Positions 45,701 through 56,457 of a stretch of 64,000 nt of DNA are shown here, piece by piece. Position 1 is the first letter of the stretch. Each line of letters opens with the position of its first letter. The DNA lies in the NCBI GenBank assembly GCA_050084515.1, contig CM114271.1:1426001-1490000 (forward strand), read 5' to 3'. A program made the translations under genes and the position numbers. The notes beneath the pieces were generated by a model, which saw only the letters and a program-made list of their open reading frames with translations, was not told the origin of the DNA and did no database searches. The DNA is from Blasia pusilla (Eukaryota > Marchantiophyta > Marchantiopsida > Blasiales).

Positions 45701-46340
45701 TGCCCTTTCCGGAAGTCTTATCCGGCTGCCATTGGAGGTCCCGGGAATACCCCCACGATTTGGCCCATCGCCGCAGGCACAAACTGCACTCAAGACGAAG
45801 TGGACAATCTTACAAGTGCCGGTTTCGCACTCAGAGACGGGGAAGTTCGAGCATGTTCAGCATTTAGAGACCTTTGCATTTCGTATTCAACCCAAGATTG
45901 ATGTCAACATGTACCCGGAGAAGGTGGATGATCTCAATCCATTATTTTTTTTTGAGTCTAGAAATGGGGTGAAGAGAAACAGAATGTGTAGGCCAACGGT
46001 GGAGAGAGCAAAACAAATTGCAACAGCTCGGGAGGCAAAAATGGAGATCATCGCCACGAAAGATGTCCTGAGTGGCAATGGAATAGGAAGGATGTATTGG
46101 GTCACGAACAACACTGTAAATTCAAGTGTCACAGGGGTGTATGTGGTGCACATCTGTTGCTTTCCCACATGTTCATGTGATGACTTTGTCCAAAGAGAGA
46201 CAAGTGGCAAAAGGTATTTCCCTTGTAAGCACATGTACTATGTGTTCTTTGGTAGTTTTAAGAGAGTCGAGGTAGGAGTAGGAATCCACCAACCAGTGTC
46301 CCTCAAAGAAGTTCAAAGTATTTTAAACAAACCACTTTGA
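42771..46340 (+). pseudogene. MULE-B transposase with SWIM finger, decayed
   Basis: One frame runs from an ATG at 42771 to 44180, broken by TAG (42876-42878), TAG (43152-43154), TGA (about 43311) and TAG (43704-43706). It contains a C2H2-like finger (CPHCRIAF, then HTYFHC, about 43250-43310), a helical region, and a MULE-type DDE core (MGAHVYDHVEKG, then GFMADNAQPGW, HWQQSVTRYTK, about 43850-44160). After a frameshift the frame holds CSWLSWWTVRMRQWGNF and ends at a GTAGGT donor (about 44366). The 44366-44826 stretch is intron-like with palindromes. Downstream exons (44889-45295 and 45287-45901) lead to the SWIM part. It is the autonomous transposase of MULE-B, now dead. Confidence 0.7.
45865..46340 (+). 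other. MULE-B C-terminal SWIM zinc finger exon
   Basis: In the frame ending at 46340 the segment VHICCFPTCSCDDFVQRE is followed by FPCKHMYYVFFG, giving the SWIM ligand set C-x-C...C-x-H (CSC, CKH). It is about 60 residues from the C-terminus, similar to other SWIM MULEs. The sequence is too diverged from MULE-A (CECPW, CKHM) for the two to be recent copies of one element. Confidence 0.75.
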
Positions 46341-46741
46341 GGATGCAAAATGAAGTTTAAGATTGTACTTTTATTTTTTTCTCAACCTTCACTTTGTGAG
46401 CTTGAACTCTATTCAGCCGCGGCAAATGATAGATTTTTTCCAGACCTTGGATGGAAAAAGTGATTGGTTCCACACTTATGATTCCACTGATTTCTCTGTT
46501 TTGTAAATTTTGTGCAATTTGCAACTTTCTTCGGACTCAAAGGGTTGCCAAAATATGGAAGAAAAAAAAAATGTGGGATTGTTTAATAAATGAACAAAAA
46601 GTGCAAAAAAATCACACAAAAAGTTTCCTCTCTTCAACCCAACGGAAACTCTCTTCAAAAAAAAGTATCTATTTCGGTTGAAGGTAGTTTCCTCTCTCCT
46701 CTCTCCTCTCTTCCTCTCTTCCTCTCCTCTTACCGCACCTC

Positions 46742-47114
46742 CTCTCCTCTTGTCAACTTAGGGCCCATATCTGGCTCCCAAGTCTCCATCGTGACTACAG
46801 TAGGACTCTTCGGCGCGGATATCGGTGGTTGCTATGGTGCAACCGCGTCTCAAACAACAACACTTGGCCGCTCTCCTCCAGCCAACTGCAAACTTAGATC
46901 TCCTCCATGTGCAGTGCCCGGAACCACGCTCGATGTTGTGGCTATCATCTCCTAGCGTACCTGCAAAACATCCCAAGAAGTCCAAGGGTATCTCTCTTGA
47001 TCTCCCCTATTGTGTAGATCTCCTCGGGTCTCACCCCCAGCCACTGCCTCCGCCATGTTGCACTCAATGTTCTCGGCGGTCCTAAAAACATCTCTCAATG
47101 TAGGGGAGGTGTTC
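46742..47114 (-). mobile_element. Gypsy-A3 fragment between MULE-B and Gypsy-B
   Basis: This stretch aligns by eye with the Gypsy-A2 linker between methyltransferase and RT (about 25940-26210): shared CTCCCAAGTCTCCATCGTGA, GGTTGCTATG and CCCAAGAAGTCCA. It continues the element that stops at 34465. The similarity ends where the Gypsy-B LTR begins. Confidence 0.65.
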
Positions 47115-48135
47115 TATAGTAAAGGATTTCTATCAAGAGTTTAACAAGAAGTATCAATTGATCTGAATTCGTTCCCTTTAAGAATAGGATCTGGATTAGA
47201 AATTACATTTAAAGATTTTGAGTTGATTCTGTGTAGTCTATGCATCAACAAAGCATAAGGTGGATTTAACAGTAGCACCAGACGTGTACAACTGAACAGG
47301 ATTTTAACTATAAGGAGGTGAACTCCTCCTAAAACAGAATTAAATCGAAGGGAATGTCAAATTCTAGAGACATGGTAGTACATAAGTATTTTCGACACGA
47401 AAAAGAGACTGCGGTGAGACATATGATCTCCCTCTGCCAAACTCATTCGAAACAGAGATGTGTGGAGAAATGATTCTCAATTAATACGTCGGCTCTTTAC
47501 TTTTGCTTGAAGATACTGTTGTCATTCTCCAACTCCATCCTCAAAGCCATCAATAACAAGTGAGACTGATTCGGGGGTTCAAAGAGAAATAATTCTTCAT
47601 TCCAAGAAGAGCAACTACTGTTGATTCGATGGAATGGGTCAGTTTCGTTCTTCAATGGCCGATCTCTAAGGGCGAGAGTCTTCTGTCACAAGAGCTACTC
47701 TTCCTGGTAAGTATCTGACTATGAAAATGGAAAAAAGACCCTTCTTCGACTCCCGGCCTATGGTTCAAGGGGTCGAAAGCTTACATTCCTAACTGTAATT
47801 ATGTTTAACTTCTTCCTAAAGCTACCAACCGTTCAACTCCTGCAGTGTTCATCGAATCAATATCTTCACTAAAAACTGTCACGTAACTGTCAAAATTGTG
47901 AACTCGTGGAAAGGCAAACTCGTGATCCCTTGAGCTCAGAATTAATTCCCAATGATTTAAGTGGGCTAATAACTGAACGTTCCTAGTTTCAAATAGATTC
48001 CAATTTATTCTTATTTCCTAATATGTATTCCCTATTCCTAAATCTAAGTGGAATATTCTTAACTAAGGGAATTATTGCCTAGATGTATCTAAAATCGTCT
48101 AAAATCTCTACAACTTAAGAAAGGTGCATATCACA
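47115..48135 (-). repeat. Gypsy-B 3' LTR (left, 1,021 bp)
   Basis: In minus orientation it starts TGTGATATGCACC (48135) and ends CCTTTACTATA (47115), where the right LTR has ACTACA, so the terminal CA is mutated to TA. It differs from the right LTR by roughly fifteen substitutions, mostly transitions, and a 12-bp indel near 47286. Confidence 0.85.
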
Positions 48136-48151
48136 TAGCTCTCCTCCCAAA
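48136..48151 (-). other. Gypsy-B polypurine tract
   Basis: On the minus strand TTTGGGAGGAGAGCTA abuts the LTR start TGTGATATGC, in the position and composition expected of the plus-strand primer. It is this tract that fixes the LTR border, showing that the right LTR lacks its outermost 30 or so bases. Confidence 0.75.
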
Positions 48152-49590
48152 TGTGAAGCAACTCACGAACTTCAGAAGTTCAAAAACAGCCGAGGCCCTA
48201 GATCTTGACATTATAAATTTCTGAGAGGAATATTCTCGCGGAACATTATCAAGAAATGGAGAGTATTATATAGATAAGGAACCCTGATGTCGGAATAATA
48301 CCTCGTCATCAATGAAGTAATGGTTCAGATGTCAGGAAAGTTTATAACGCACTTGATTGGAATGAGCGAAAAACTCAGGTTATTCCGTTCCTGTCACCAT
48401 TGTTCCCTTAGCCACAGAGGGGTTTCAATATGAATTGGTTGTTTTGGAGCCTCTGGGCTATACTTGTGGTCTTCAGATATTTCTTTCTTTAGCTATCTTA
48501 AGAACTGGTGTATAAAACTAAGTGTATAAGCGGGTAATTTTCCGAACGGCATATAAAAATTGTCCGCAGAAGAGAGTCCAGAACGTCATGTGAGACCGTG
48601 GTGGCCAAGATAGGAGCATAAGGGCCAGGTTTCTTCTTGAGGGAGGCATTGAGCAAGGAGATCATAGTTGTCCGATCTTGGAGTACATCTGGGTCTAGTC
48701 TGGCCATTGAAGCTTTTCACCTTCTCTTTTCTTCTGAGGAGTTTTTGAACTAGGGGGAACAGTGTGATCTTCCAAGTCCTGTCCATCAATATCCCCGGCT
48801 TCATTTGTATCACCATGCTCCCACCAGGAAACCTCATGTTCAGGAACTGTAGACTGTTGTTCCTCTGAGCTAGAAGAGATCTCCCTTGTTCTTTCCTCCG
48901 GGGACTTTTTGTGAGAAAAGCAGAAAGTGACTAAATCACTGAAATCTTTACAAAACTTAGAGATACAAAGTGGCCTAGTCCGTCCGTGCGCTCACAAAAG
49001 AGCTTTGATGGAACCTGAACTGGGAGATAACTCGACATCTGAGAATGCGCTATCCGCTGCGGCTCCCGACTATTTGACTACTCGGGAAAACTAGGTTTTT
49101 ACCTATTTTTCTTCGTTTCTATTAATAGAAAGAATTTTCCCCGGACCCATGTTGGATAAAAGGGAAGCGACGCATCAGGGTGCCCCCATGACACCTGATG
49201 CAATATAGGTTAGATAAACCTAGTAACGCTTACTGTGCTTTGAAAAACCACCTACGCCATATTACTATGACTCCTTCGACGTCTAAGTCGGAACCATCGA
49301 TCTAGGCTTCTCCTCATACAAGGGGGCCGATCAAATCAATGGTGCTCAGAGGAGTGGATGTTGAGAATCCAATACTTTTCTTGTCTTAATTATCTTAAGT
49401 ATATATCTTAAGTAAGTATATATATATATATAGACAGCTTCTGCATCTCTTTTCCAAAAGGCAGCGACTCGATGTCTTTTAGTGGGATTCCTTATTCAAA
49501 GGACGCGGAAGGATAGTATTTTTTCACTCTAGCCCCATTGGTCCTGGTAGGTAATTCTTCCCCTTCCATATCAACAAGTTGGAGACTTCC
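48152..49590 (-). other. Gypsy-B 3' untranslated region
   Basis: Between the integrase stop and the purine tract lie about 1.4 kb without a recognisable domain. The small ORFs at 48498-48837 look incidental. A short TA-rich run (TATATATATA, about 49420) is present. Confidence 0.5.
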
Positions 49591-49596
49591 ATTCTC

Positions 49597-50652
49597 CTAT
49601 ATATTAAGAACTTGATATGGGCCCATCCACCTGGTATGTAATTTTCCCGGAAACTTGGTAAACCTGTTATCATACAGTAATACCCAATCCTTAGCCTGAA
49701 TATTTGTATGTTTTAACTTCTTGTCATAAGCTTTCTTTCTCTTGGCTTTTTGAAGATAAGTTTCCTTCAGGGCATCATCTGGTCTTCCTCTACCTGTTCC
49801 GATTGTTGCAGGCAATGCAATTCACTCTCTTCTACCCCGGATCTTCTTTGATTCATAACACGGTAAGTGGGCAGGTCAAACTCAATAGGAATCACTGAGT
49901 CCATACCATAAGTCAGGTAAAAAGGGGTTCGCCTTGTTGTAATCTTTTCTGCTGTGCAGTAAGCCCATAAAATTGATGCCAACTTGACATCCCAATCAGT
50001 CTTATGTGCAGACACAATCTTGGTAAGTATCTTACACAGCAATCCATTGGCTCTCTCTGTAAGACCATTGGCTTTTGGATTATAGGGTGTAGTTGGGCGA
50101 TGTTTAATGAAGTAAAAACTAGTCACAGCTTCAATTGTAGAATTAAGAAAGTGTGTGCCTCTGTCACTAACCAGCTCCAGGGGACAACCAAACCGAGTGA
50201 TAATGTTGTCAAAAGAAAATGGGTTGTTACCTATGCATCATTAGTCTTGAGGGCAATAGCTTCAACCCACTTGGTTGCATAATCTGTAGCGACAAGAATA
50301 TATCGGTTCCTTTACGCTTTGTGACGGGTTGGATGGGGCCTACAAAGTCAATGCCCCACTTTTCAAAAGGGGCTAATGGAAGGATGGGTATCAAGGGCCA
50401 CCTCCCTGACATTAAAGGCTTTCCCTGCCTTTGGCAAGGATCACAACTTCTAATGAATAAATGTACATCCTTATGCATGGTCAGCCACCAATATCCCGCA
50501 TCGCGAATTTTGGCCATTGTTGTGTGAACAGCATAATGTCCACCAGCATTCCCCTGATGGAGAGCGCTGATGACTCTCAAAATCTCCCTTTTCTCTAAAT
50601 ATCTCTTCAACTTCTGATCAGGAGTTAGCTTATATAATGTATTCTGAAGCAA
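49597..50652 (-). pseudogene. Gypsy-B integrase
   Basis: The HHCC zinc region is intact in order (HQGNAGGHYAVHTT, then CDPCQ, about 50430-50560). The core shows WGIDFVGPI (first Asp, about 50330) and, after a gap in the frame, TPYNPKANGLTERANGLL (catalytic Glu, about 50080). The C-terminal part (49815-49597) has DWVLLYDNRFTKFPGKLHTR and WMGPYQV. No chromodomain or PHD finger follows. The second Asp region (about 50150-50220) is in another frame. Confidence 0.85.
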
Positions 50653-50813
50653 GGTATAGGGTCTTGCTTTGTGGACAAAAACAGCTCTCTGCTCTACAGA
50701 CAGCTTGGCAGGAATGATTCCACGCTACAAGTATTGGACTATATCAAAGTATAACGAATCCGCTCCTTCAATGTGGAACACGGCTTCATTTGGGAAAGAA
50801 TCAGAAATCTCAG

Positions 50814-51125
50814 CTAAAGGTCCCACTCCTGCAATCTCGAAAGGTAATCAGCATTGGCATGGGACTTACCCGGCTTCACTTGTACTTCAAATGAAAATTC
50901 TTGGAGAAGGAGTACCCATCTTGCTATGCGCTTGGATAGATCAGCCTGATTAAATAAATATTTCAAGGCATTATGATCCGTATGGAAGACAGTATCATAC
51001 CCTAGCAAGTAATGGCGAAAATTTTTGCAAGCATATACTATGCCTAAGGCTTTCCTTTCTGTTGTTGAGTAATTCTTCTCCGCAGGATTAAGCTTCCTGC
51101 TCGCGTAGTAGATGGGATGGTCCAT
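50814..51125 (-). pseudogene. Gypsy-B RNase H
   Basis: The open frame reads PIYYASRKLNPAEKNYSTTE, then GYDTVFHTDHNALKYLF and SHANADYLSRL, a typical gypsy RNase H from its second half on. The first Asp is in the preceding RT frame (FHMDVDVSKFCIG, about 51185). Confidence 0.85.
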
Positions 51126-51140
51126 CCCTTGAGAATCTTT

Positions 51141-52361
51141 CTATCCAAGGACAAGGCCTATGCAAAACTTGGAAACGTCAACATCCATATGGAAGGATTT
51201 GTTCCAATCTGGAGGTTGTAACACAGGTGCATGCATGAGCTTGTCCTTGAGGGCTTGGAATGCCACCTGTCTTTCTTCAGTCCACAAGTACTCAGCATCC
51301 TTCCTCAATAACTGAGTAAGACTGGCGGCAGTTCGAGAGTAGTCCTTAACAAAACGCCGGTAGTACCCCACACAGCCAAGGAATCCTCGTAATTCCTTCA
51401 GATTTGTTGGGATTTCCATAGCCAATATAACGGAAATTTTGTCATAATCTACCTTGATACCTTGTTTGGAAATCTTGTGGCCCAATAAAATACCTTCTAT
51501 CATCGCTAAGAAACATTTTTGTGCTTGTAGGGACAAGCGTGCCCATCCGCATCGTTCAAAGGTTTTTCGGAGATGTTCAATGTGATCCTCTGTTCGTCCA
51601 TATACACAGAAGTCATCGATGAACATTTCCATATACTCTCTTAGGAAGTCTTTAAATATGATCATCATTGTTTGTTGAAAAGTGGCTAGTGCATTGCATA
51701 GTCCAAAAGGCATCCGATTGAATGCAAATGTCCCCCAATCGGTTGTAAAGGTGGTCTTGCTCTAGTCCTCCTTCCTAATGTGAATCTGATTATAACCTGC
51801 ATATCCATCTAAGAAACATAATCTCTCACTGCCTGCTACTTTATCCAGAATCATATCAGTAAAAGGCAAAGGATGATGGTCCTTTCTGGTAGCAGCATTG
51901 AGCTTCCTATAATCTTGGCACAACCGGATCCTATATTCTCCATTGAGACCTGGGGGTTTAGGAGCAACTACTATTGGGGACACCCACTCACTAGACAGGA
52001 CAGGATATATGAAGCCTGCCTCCAGGAGTTTATCCAGCTCCTTCTTCACTAAGGAAGAAGATTTGGGATTTAACCTATACTGTCTCTACCTAACTGGCAC
52101 AGCTCCTTCTAATAAATCGATTCGATGTTCTGCTATTTCAATCGGAATCCCTTTCAAATCTTTGTGAGATTTAGCAAAAACATCTTCAAATTCAGTCAAG
52201 AGTTCAGCATACAGCTGCCTCTCCTGATTCTGTATGGTTACACTCATATTAAACTTTTTACCTCCCTTGATCACTAAGGGAGAATATTGTTCTAATCTAA
52301 ACATCCGCTCAGACATACTCTTTGTCTCTTCAAAGTAGGATCGGCTGTTTCCCAATCCCAC
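51141..52361 (-). pseudogene. Gypsy-B reverse transcriptase, nearly intact
   Basis: RT blocks are in order: KELDKLLEAGFIYPVLSSEW, RLCQDYRKLNAATRKDHHP, CFLDGYAGYNQIHI, MPFGLCNALATFQQ, and an active site reading FIDDF (Asp pair 51612-51617). The thumb follows with ELRGFLGCVGYYRRFVKDYS. A single in-frame TAG at 51762-51764 separates the two halves; otherwise the frame is open. The upstream part (52361-52086) is the linker to the protease. Confidence 0.9.
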
Positions 52362-52515
52362 TTCTATATTCTTACTATTCAGTGGTTGCTACTTCAGGTG
52401 CTTGGAGCCGATCGGTTCTTCCTTGGGATCAGTTGCTTTCCCGAGCTCCTGGGTCGAGTCTGTTCAGCTCCAATTTGGATCGTCATCTCTGTTTGATCCT
52501 TTGAAATAGGAGAGT

Positions 52516-53098
52516 TCACTGTCCGAGATCGCCCTTCTGTGAACCTGCCAGATCGCTAATCCCCCCTTCAAGAGTACTAGTCTCTTCGACAAATGTCGGT
52601 GTCTCTTGGAATAAAGAGGAGATGTCCAAATCTTCTGATAATGACAAAAAATTTCTTCTAGACTGCTGTTCGACATCTATCCATCTACTGTCCAAAGTGG
52701 AGTCACTAACTCCCGATGTATATCCTGAATCCGTGGAGGAGGTCTCTCCTTCATGGCCCACTGTCTCCCACGTAATTGTGGTCTTGGGAGATCCAAAGGT
52801 AAAACTTTTCCTCCCCCAACTTGTTTGAACCCAAGCCTTATATAACCAGGGTCTTCCTAGTAACATTGGGTAAGTAGAAGGAGTAGGGGGGTCGATGACT
52901 ATGAAATCCAACCTAAAGGGCTTATCCCCTATCACTACTGACAGATTAGCCAACTTCCCTATAAGAACTACTCTAGACTGGTCTCCCATGCATAAAATTT
53001 TTGGGGTGGATTCAAACTTTGTGAATCCCAATGCTTTTGTTGTATCAGTGATCATTATGTTCACCCCAGAGCCTCCATCTATAGGGACTTTTTAAACT
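52516..53098 (-). pseudogene. Gypsy-B aspartic protease
   Basis: The active site reads PIDGGSGVNIM (Asp codon 53077-53079), a D-G-G-S-G variant in which an extra Gly stands in the usual D-S/T-G loop, as in other plant gypsy elements. It continues with MLLGRPWLYKAWVQTSWGRK, the conserved C-terminal half. A stop lies just upstream of the active site (about 53090). The N-terminal lead-in is on the other side of the solo LTR. Confidence 0.75.
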
Positions 53099-53258
53099 AA
53101 ACATCCTCCTACCTGCACTTCTATGTCTGGTGGTTCTAAATCTTCAACGATGTCTCCTACTTGGTTTACAGTTGTGGCAGGAAGCTTATATTTCCGCTTC
53201 CTCCCTGTTATTAAAGGTCTAATCTGTTTTCTATAAAAGGAATTCTCCCTAAGTAACT

Positions 53259-54478
53259 TGTGATACCCACAATTTTGTAATTCGGAATAAATTTATCTTT
53301 TTATTTAACAAAGACTCTTGTACATTAGATTTTTTATTATTATATACTATTATGGAGAAGAAAGAGTAAGATTAAAGTGAATCACGAAGCTCCTAGGACA
53401 AGGCAAAGAGATGGAAGATCAAGGATTTGCCTTAGAGGAGAAGCAAATGCAATAACGAAGTCTAAAGGACCAACGCGAAGCTTAACGAAGCTTAACGAAG
53501 CTTAACGAAGCATAACGAAGCCTGCAGAAGAAGAGAAGTGAGTATTTCGCTCTTATACAAAGCACGAAGAGCGAAGCACGAAGCACGAAGCAATTGAAAA
53601 GAGAACGAAGAATGAAGAGCTTCGTCCTCAAGAAATCCAGCGCAGCAAAGCTCAGTATGATTGTGATTCGAACCGGCACATAGTTAAAACAGTTAGACTA
53701 GGAAAGGGCGCAACCCTTTGTATCAAATTGGTAGTTAGAACAGTTTTGTACCGCGGATTCATAGGGATCATAGGAAAAGGAAAGCACACCATAGATCTAG
53801 GTAGTTACAAATATTGAAGAGACATCAACTTCATCAAGAACGCTTCGGATCTTGGAAACGCTCCTAACTCAGAGAATATTTAAGAAGTATGACAGAAGCT
53901 ACAATCATCATTCGCTCATGAAGTCCTTATGATGTAGGAATGGTCCAAGCAAGAGAGTAGTACCCTCTCGAGCTTGTATACACTTTGAAGTCTTCCCATT
54001 CTTGATGGAATAATAAAACACTCATTCATTCATTCTGATGTGCGATGCTTACGTTTGGGTAGTCTTTTTGGGTCTGTAGCGTGAAGAGTGAAATCAGACA
54101 AACCTTTCTCATCAATGGAATAATCAACATGGAGTTGTATGAAATCTGTTTGATAGAGAGTAGCCTGCCAAGACGGATTGAGTTCCGAAAGTAGGAGAAG
54201 CCAACCTTCTTGTTGAGATCTCTGTGAGGTTCCTAGATGTCGGGAGAACAATTTGCCTGAGCGTGATTTAAATTCCACTAGAGAGAATTGAAGAAGAAAA
54301 TATTGGTAGTGAGAAGGATCGGAAGATGTTACTGGAATACAACATTTGAATTACATAATCAACCACACTACTTTTACAACATAATAATCACTTTACCCCC
54401 TCTTTTCATCCAACAATGATCCTCTTGGGGATCGAACTCACTAAAATGACTGTAAACTAGAAACACTTGTACATTACA
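53259..54478. repeat. Solo LTR (1,220 bp) with 5-bp target duplication inside Gypsy-B
   Basis: The segment begins TGTGATACCC and ends ACATTACA, with TAACT on both sides (53254-53258 and 54479-54483). It contains GAATAATAAAACACTC near 54008, which resembles an LTR polyadenylation region read on +, and a tandem CTTAACGAAG run. Removing it joins the protease lead-in frame on the minus strand without a stop. It belongs to a third retroelement family not otherwise seen here. Confidence 0.85.
53480..53525. repeat. 10-bp tandem repeat inside the solo LTR
   Basis: About four head-to-tail copies of CTTAACGAAG occur (53481-53521), followed by degenerate ACGAAG/GCGAAG repeats to about 53590. It is a local slippage product. 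Confidence 0.8.
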
Positions 54479-54847
54479 TAACTCACCAATGGTTACATTT
54501 GCCTTTGTCTCCGATACATCCTTCAGAATGTCATATCCTTGTTTTCCATCTATCTTGACTCCTTCAAAATTCTAAGTCTTCAATATCTGGTCAGGCCGAT
54601 CTAGCGAAGTAGCGATTTCACGAACTCGTGAGTTTGTGTTTTCAGGTCCTTTGGCTTGACTTTGCTCCTCCTAGATTAGATCCTGTACTTCTCCCTTGAT
54701 ATCCCCTAGAAAGTACTTAGGGTCATTCCTGTCATAGCCTGGATCCAATTCCTTTGGGATCCCTTCACTTTGCTTGCCCCCTGGCTTCTCCTCCTTCTTC
54801 TTTGACGCCCGGCTTTCCTTTCTTTTGGACATGTGGTCTCGCAATTC

Positions 54848-55480
54848 CTAATAATCTTTCTTCTTCATACTCCTGGTTGATGCCTTGAAGACTTCTCCTT
54901 CCACAAACTCCACCTCTTGGCAGTGATTAACTTCCTCCGGAGCGGCCTCCTCCATATAAATTAGCCTAACCTCTGCCTCCACTTTCGCATCAGGATCCCT
55001 TACATACTTTACAAGCATCTTAGGCTGAACTGGGTTTGGACATTCTAGAGGGGTGTGTCCTCCAACCCCACAATTCCCACATAGGATTTGCACAGGTTTT
55101 GGGGCCCTCGGCCATGGGCAGGATGGTGAATAGTGGCAAGGGTCTCCACAATTATAACAAGTGCCCTTTACTCGAGGTTTGTTGGGATCTGGATACCCTC
55201 CCGGGGTTCCATAGGGGGCCTTGGTACGGGTTTAGTACCCATCGGACCTGTACCTCTCCCAATTCCTTGTGGTCGGGCTCCATATATTCTGGGTGGTGCC
55301 TGAGGTACTGTTGTCTGCACTAACCTCCACTGGACTTCCTCCATCTCATCAGTCCAAAAAATCTCTTGCATCTCCTCTTCCTCTGCTTCTATGTATCTCA
55401 TATCCTCAGGACATTTAGCTGGATAATGTCCTCTCTTCCTACAAGTAGTGCACCAAACTCCTGGCCTCTGTAGTGGGACA
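54848..55480 (-). pseudogene. Gypsy-B nucleocapsid with three CCHC knuckles
   Basis: On the minus strand: knuckle 1 CTTCRKRGHYPAKC (55411-55452), an acidic stretch (YIEAEEEEMQEIF), a Pro-rich linker, knuckle 2 CYNCGDPCHYSPSC (about 55118-55159) and knuckle 3 CGNCGVGGHTPLEC (about 55045-55086). All three fit C-x2-C-x4-H-x4-C. They package RNA in retroelement particles. The C-terminal part leads towards the protease. Confidence 0.85.
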
Positions 55481-55729
55481 GGGCGTCTACGAGCCCTGTT
55501 TTCAGCCAGGTTTACTGCTAGCTTATCAAACTTGCCAGCTAGATCATCTATAGTTTTCTGAAAACTTTTCTTGGAGTCTGGCTCCCTAGCTCTTTTGAAG
55601 TTCCTCTTATCTTCTCCTCTCTTCTTCCTCCGCCTGGTCTCCTCAGAGCTACTAGAGGACCTCGACGAAACTGAAATTGAGCTGCTTGAGTCATCCCCAG
55701 AGGTATCATCTCTGTATCCTCACTACTCG

Positions 55730-56457
55730 TTACGTATTTCTTGGAGTGGCCCCTGGATTTTCCTTTCTTCTTTTGCTCCTCTTAGCCTCAGCTCTTTCTT
55801 CCTTCCGTAACTCCTTTTCTTGGGATTGCTCCACATCCATAAACTTATGACCCCATTTTATGGCATCTGCAATGGTAAGAGGCTCTTGCTGTCTTACAAA
55901 TTTGTTCATTTCTTTAGGCAGTCCACCTATGAAGTATTCAGCCTGCATCTCCGCACTTGGAGGGGGGTTAATCTTGTCCAGAAGTATCCGTACCCTCCTA
56001 CCAAAACTTCTGGTGGACTCCCTATCTTTCATCTTAATACTCTTGAGTCGGGCCATAATCCTGGACATTGACTTTTCTTTTCTGAAAGCCTGTAAAAAAG
56101 AGTACTTATCAAGCCCCAATCGGCCCTGATGGCTGGAGTGAGGTCATTATGATACTAGTGCATGGCATCCTCTTTCATCAGTCCAAGAAATATGCGCAAG
56201 AGTTATGGTTCCGCATCCTCCTTGTTAGTTAGTGCTGTGTCCAAGAATCCCATCATCCAGTCATCGGCATCCTGCTTTCGTCCATAAAACTTAGAATATT
56301 TTAACTTCGTAGAACCCATTGCAAGGTTCGGAAGCAGATTGCTAATGAAAATGCCCTTTTGTGCAACAGATTGAGCACTGGGGGTACTTGCTCCAATGGT
56401 CGGGGGTAAATTTGCAGCACTTGGAGGATTGTTTTGATTCAATGCACTCCCTACCAC
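55730..56457 (-). pseudogene. Gypsy-B capsid (gag) region
   Basis: Two ORFs (56457-56203 and 56119-55730) give the retrotransposon gag fold: KLKYSKFYGRKQDADDWMMG, then a capsid helix region with LKSIKMKDRESTRSFGRRVR and EYFIGGLPKEMNKFV, followed by a basic tail. A frameshift lies between them (about 56150). The family matches the gag domain of plant gypsy elements. Confidence 0.8.

Larger units (their letters stand above)
35952..46549. repeat. Family of 25-bp CpG-rich palindromes (about 30 copies)
   Basis: The core is CAACCCGTCGGA, one spacer base, then its reverse complement TCCGACGGGTTG. Near-perfect or recognisable copies occur at 36878, 36919, 36988, 37056, 37101, 37163, 37218, 39561, 39612, 39672, 39736, 39859, 39922, 41515, 41581, 41648, 41708, 41773, 41843, 41911, 41957, 42053, 42107, about 44480-44530, 44537, 44591, 44645, about 44690, about 44750 and 46521. 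Each full copy has four CpG dinucleotides. All lie within the MULE-B insertion, in introns, hairpins and the divergent promoter region. Confidence 0.9.
34466..46741. mobile_element. MULE-B: about 12.3-kb SWIM-MULE insertion with palindromes and hairpins
   Basis: Gypsy-A sequence is interrupted from 34466 to 46741. CTCTCCTCT (9 bp, the usual MULE target-duplication length) occurs at both junctions (34457-34465 and 46742-46750). Inside each end lies an inverted GA-rich segment of about 33 bp (34491-34526 versus 46701-46733). The interior carries a decayed SWIM transposase on + (42771-46340), divergent ORFs on - (37658-41143), two inverted repeats, and about 30 CpG-rich palindromes that occur nowhere else in the window. 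The low complexity of the ends makes the exact borders uncertain. Confidence 0.55.

Noticed and set aside
49597-49815. Chromodomain at the Gypsy-B integrase C-terminus
   Set aside because: The segment ends with the usual GPYQV motif and shows no chromodomain aromatic cage sequence afterwards.
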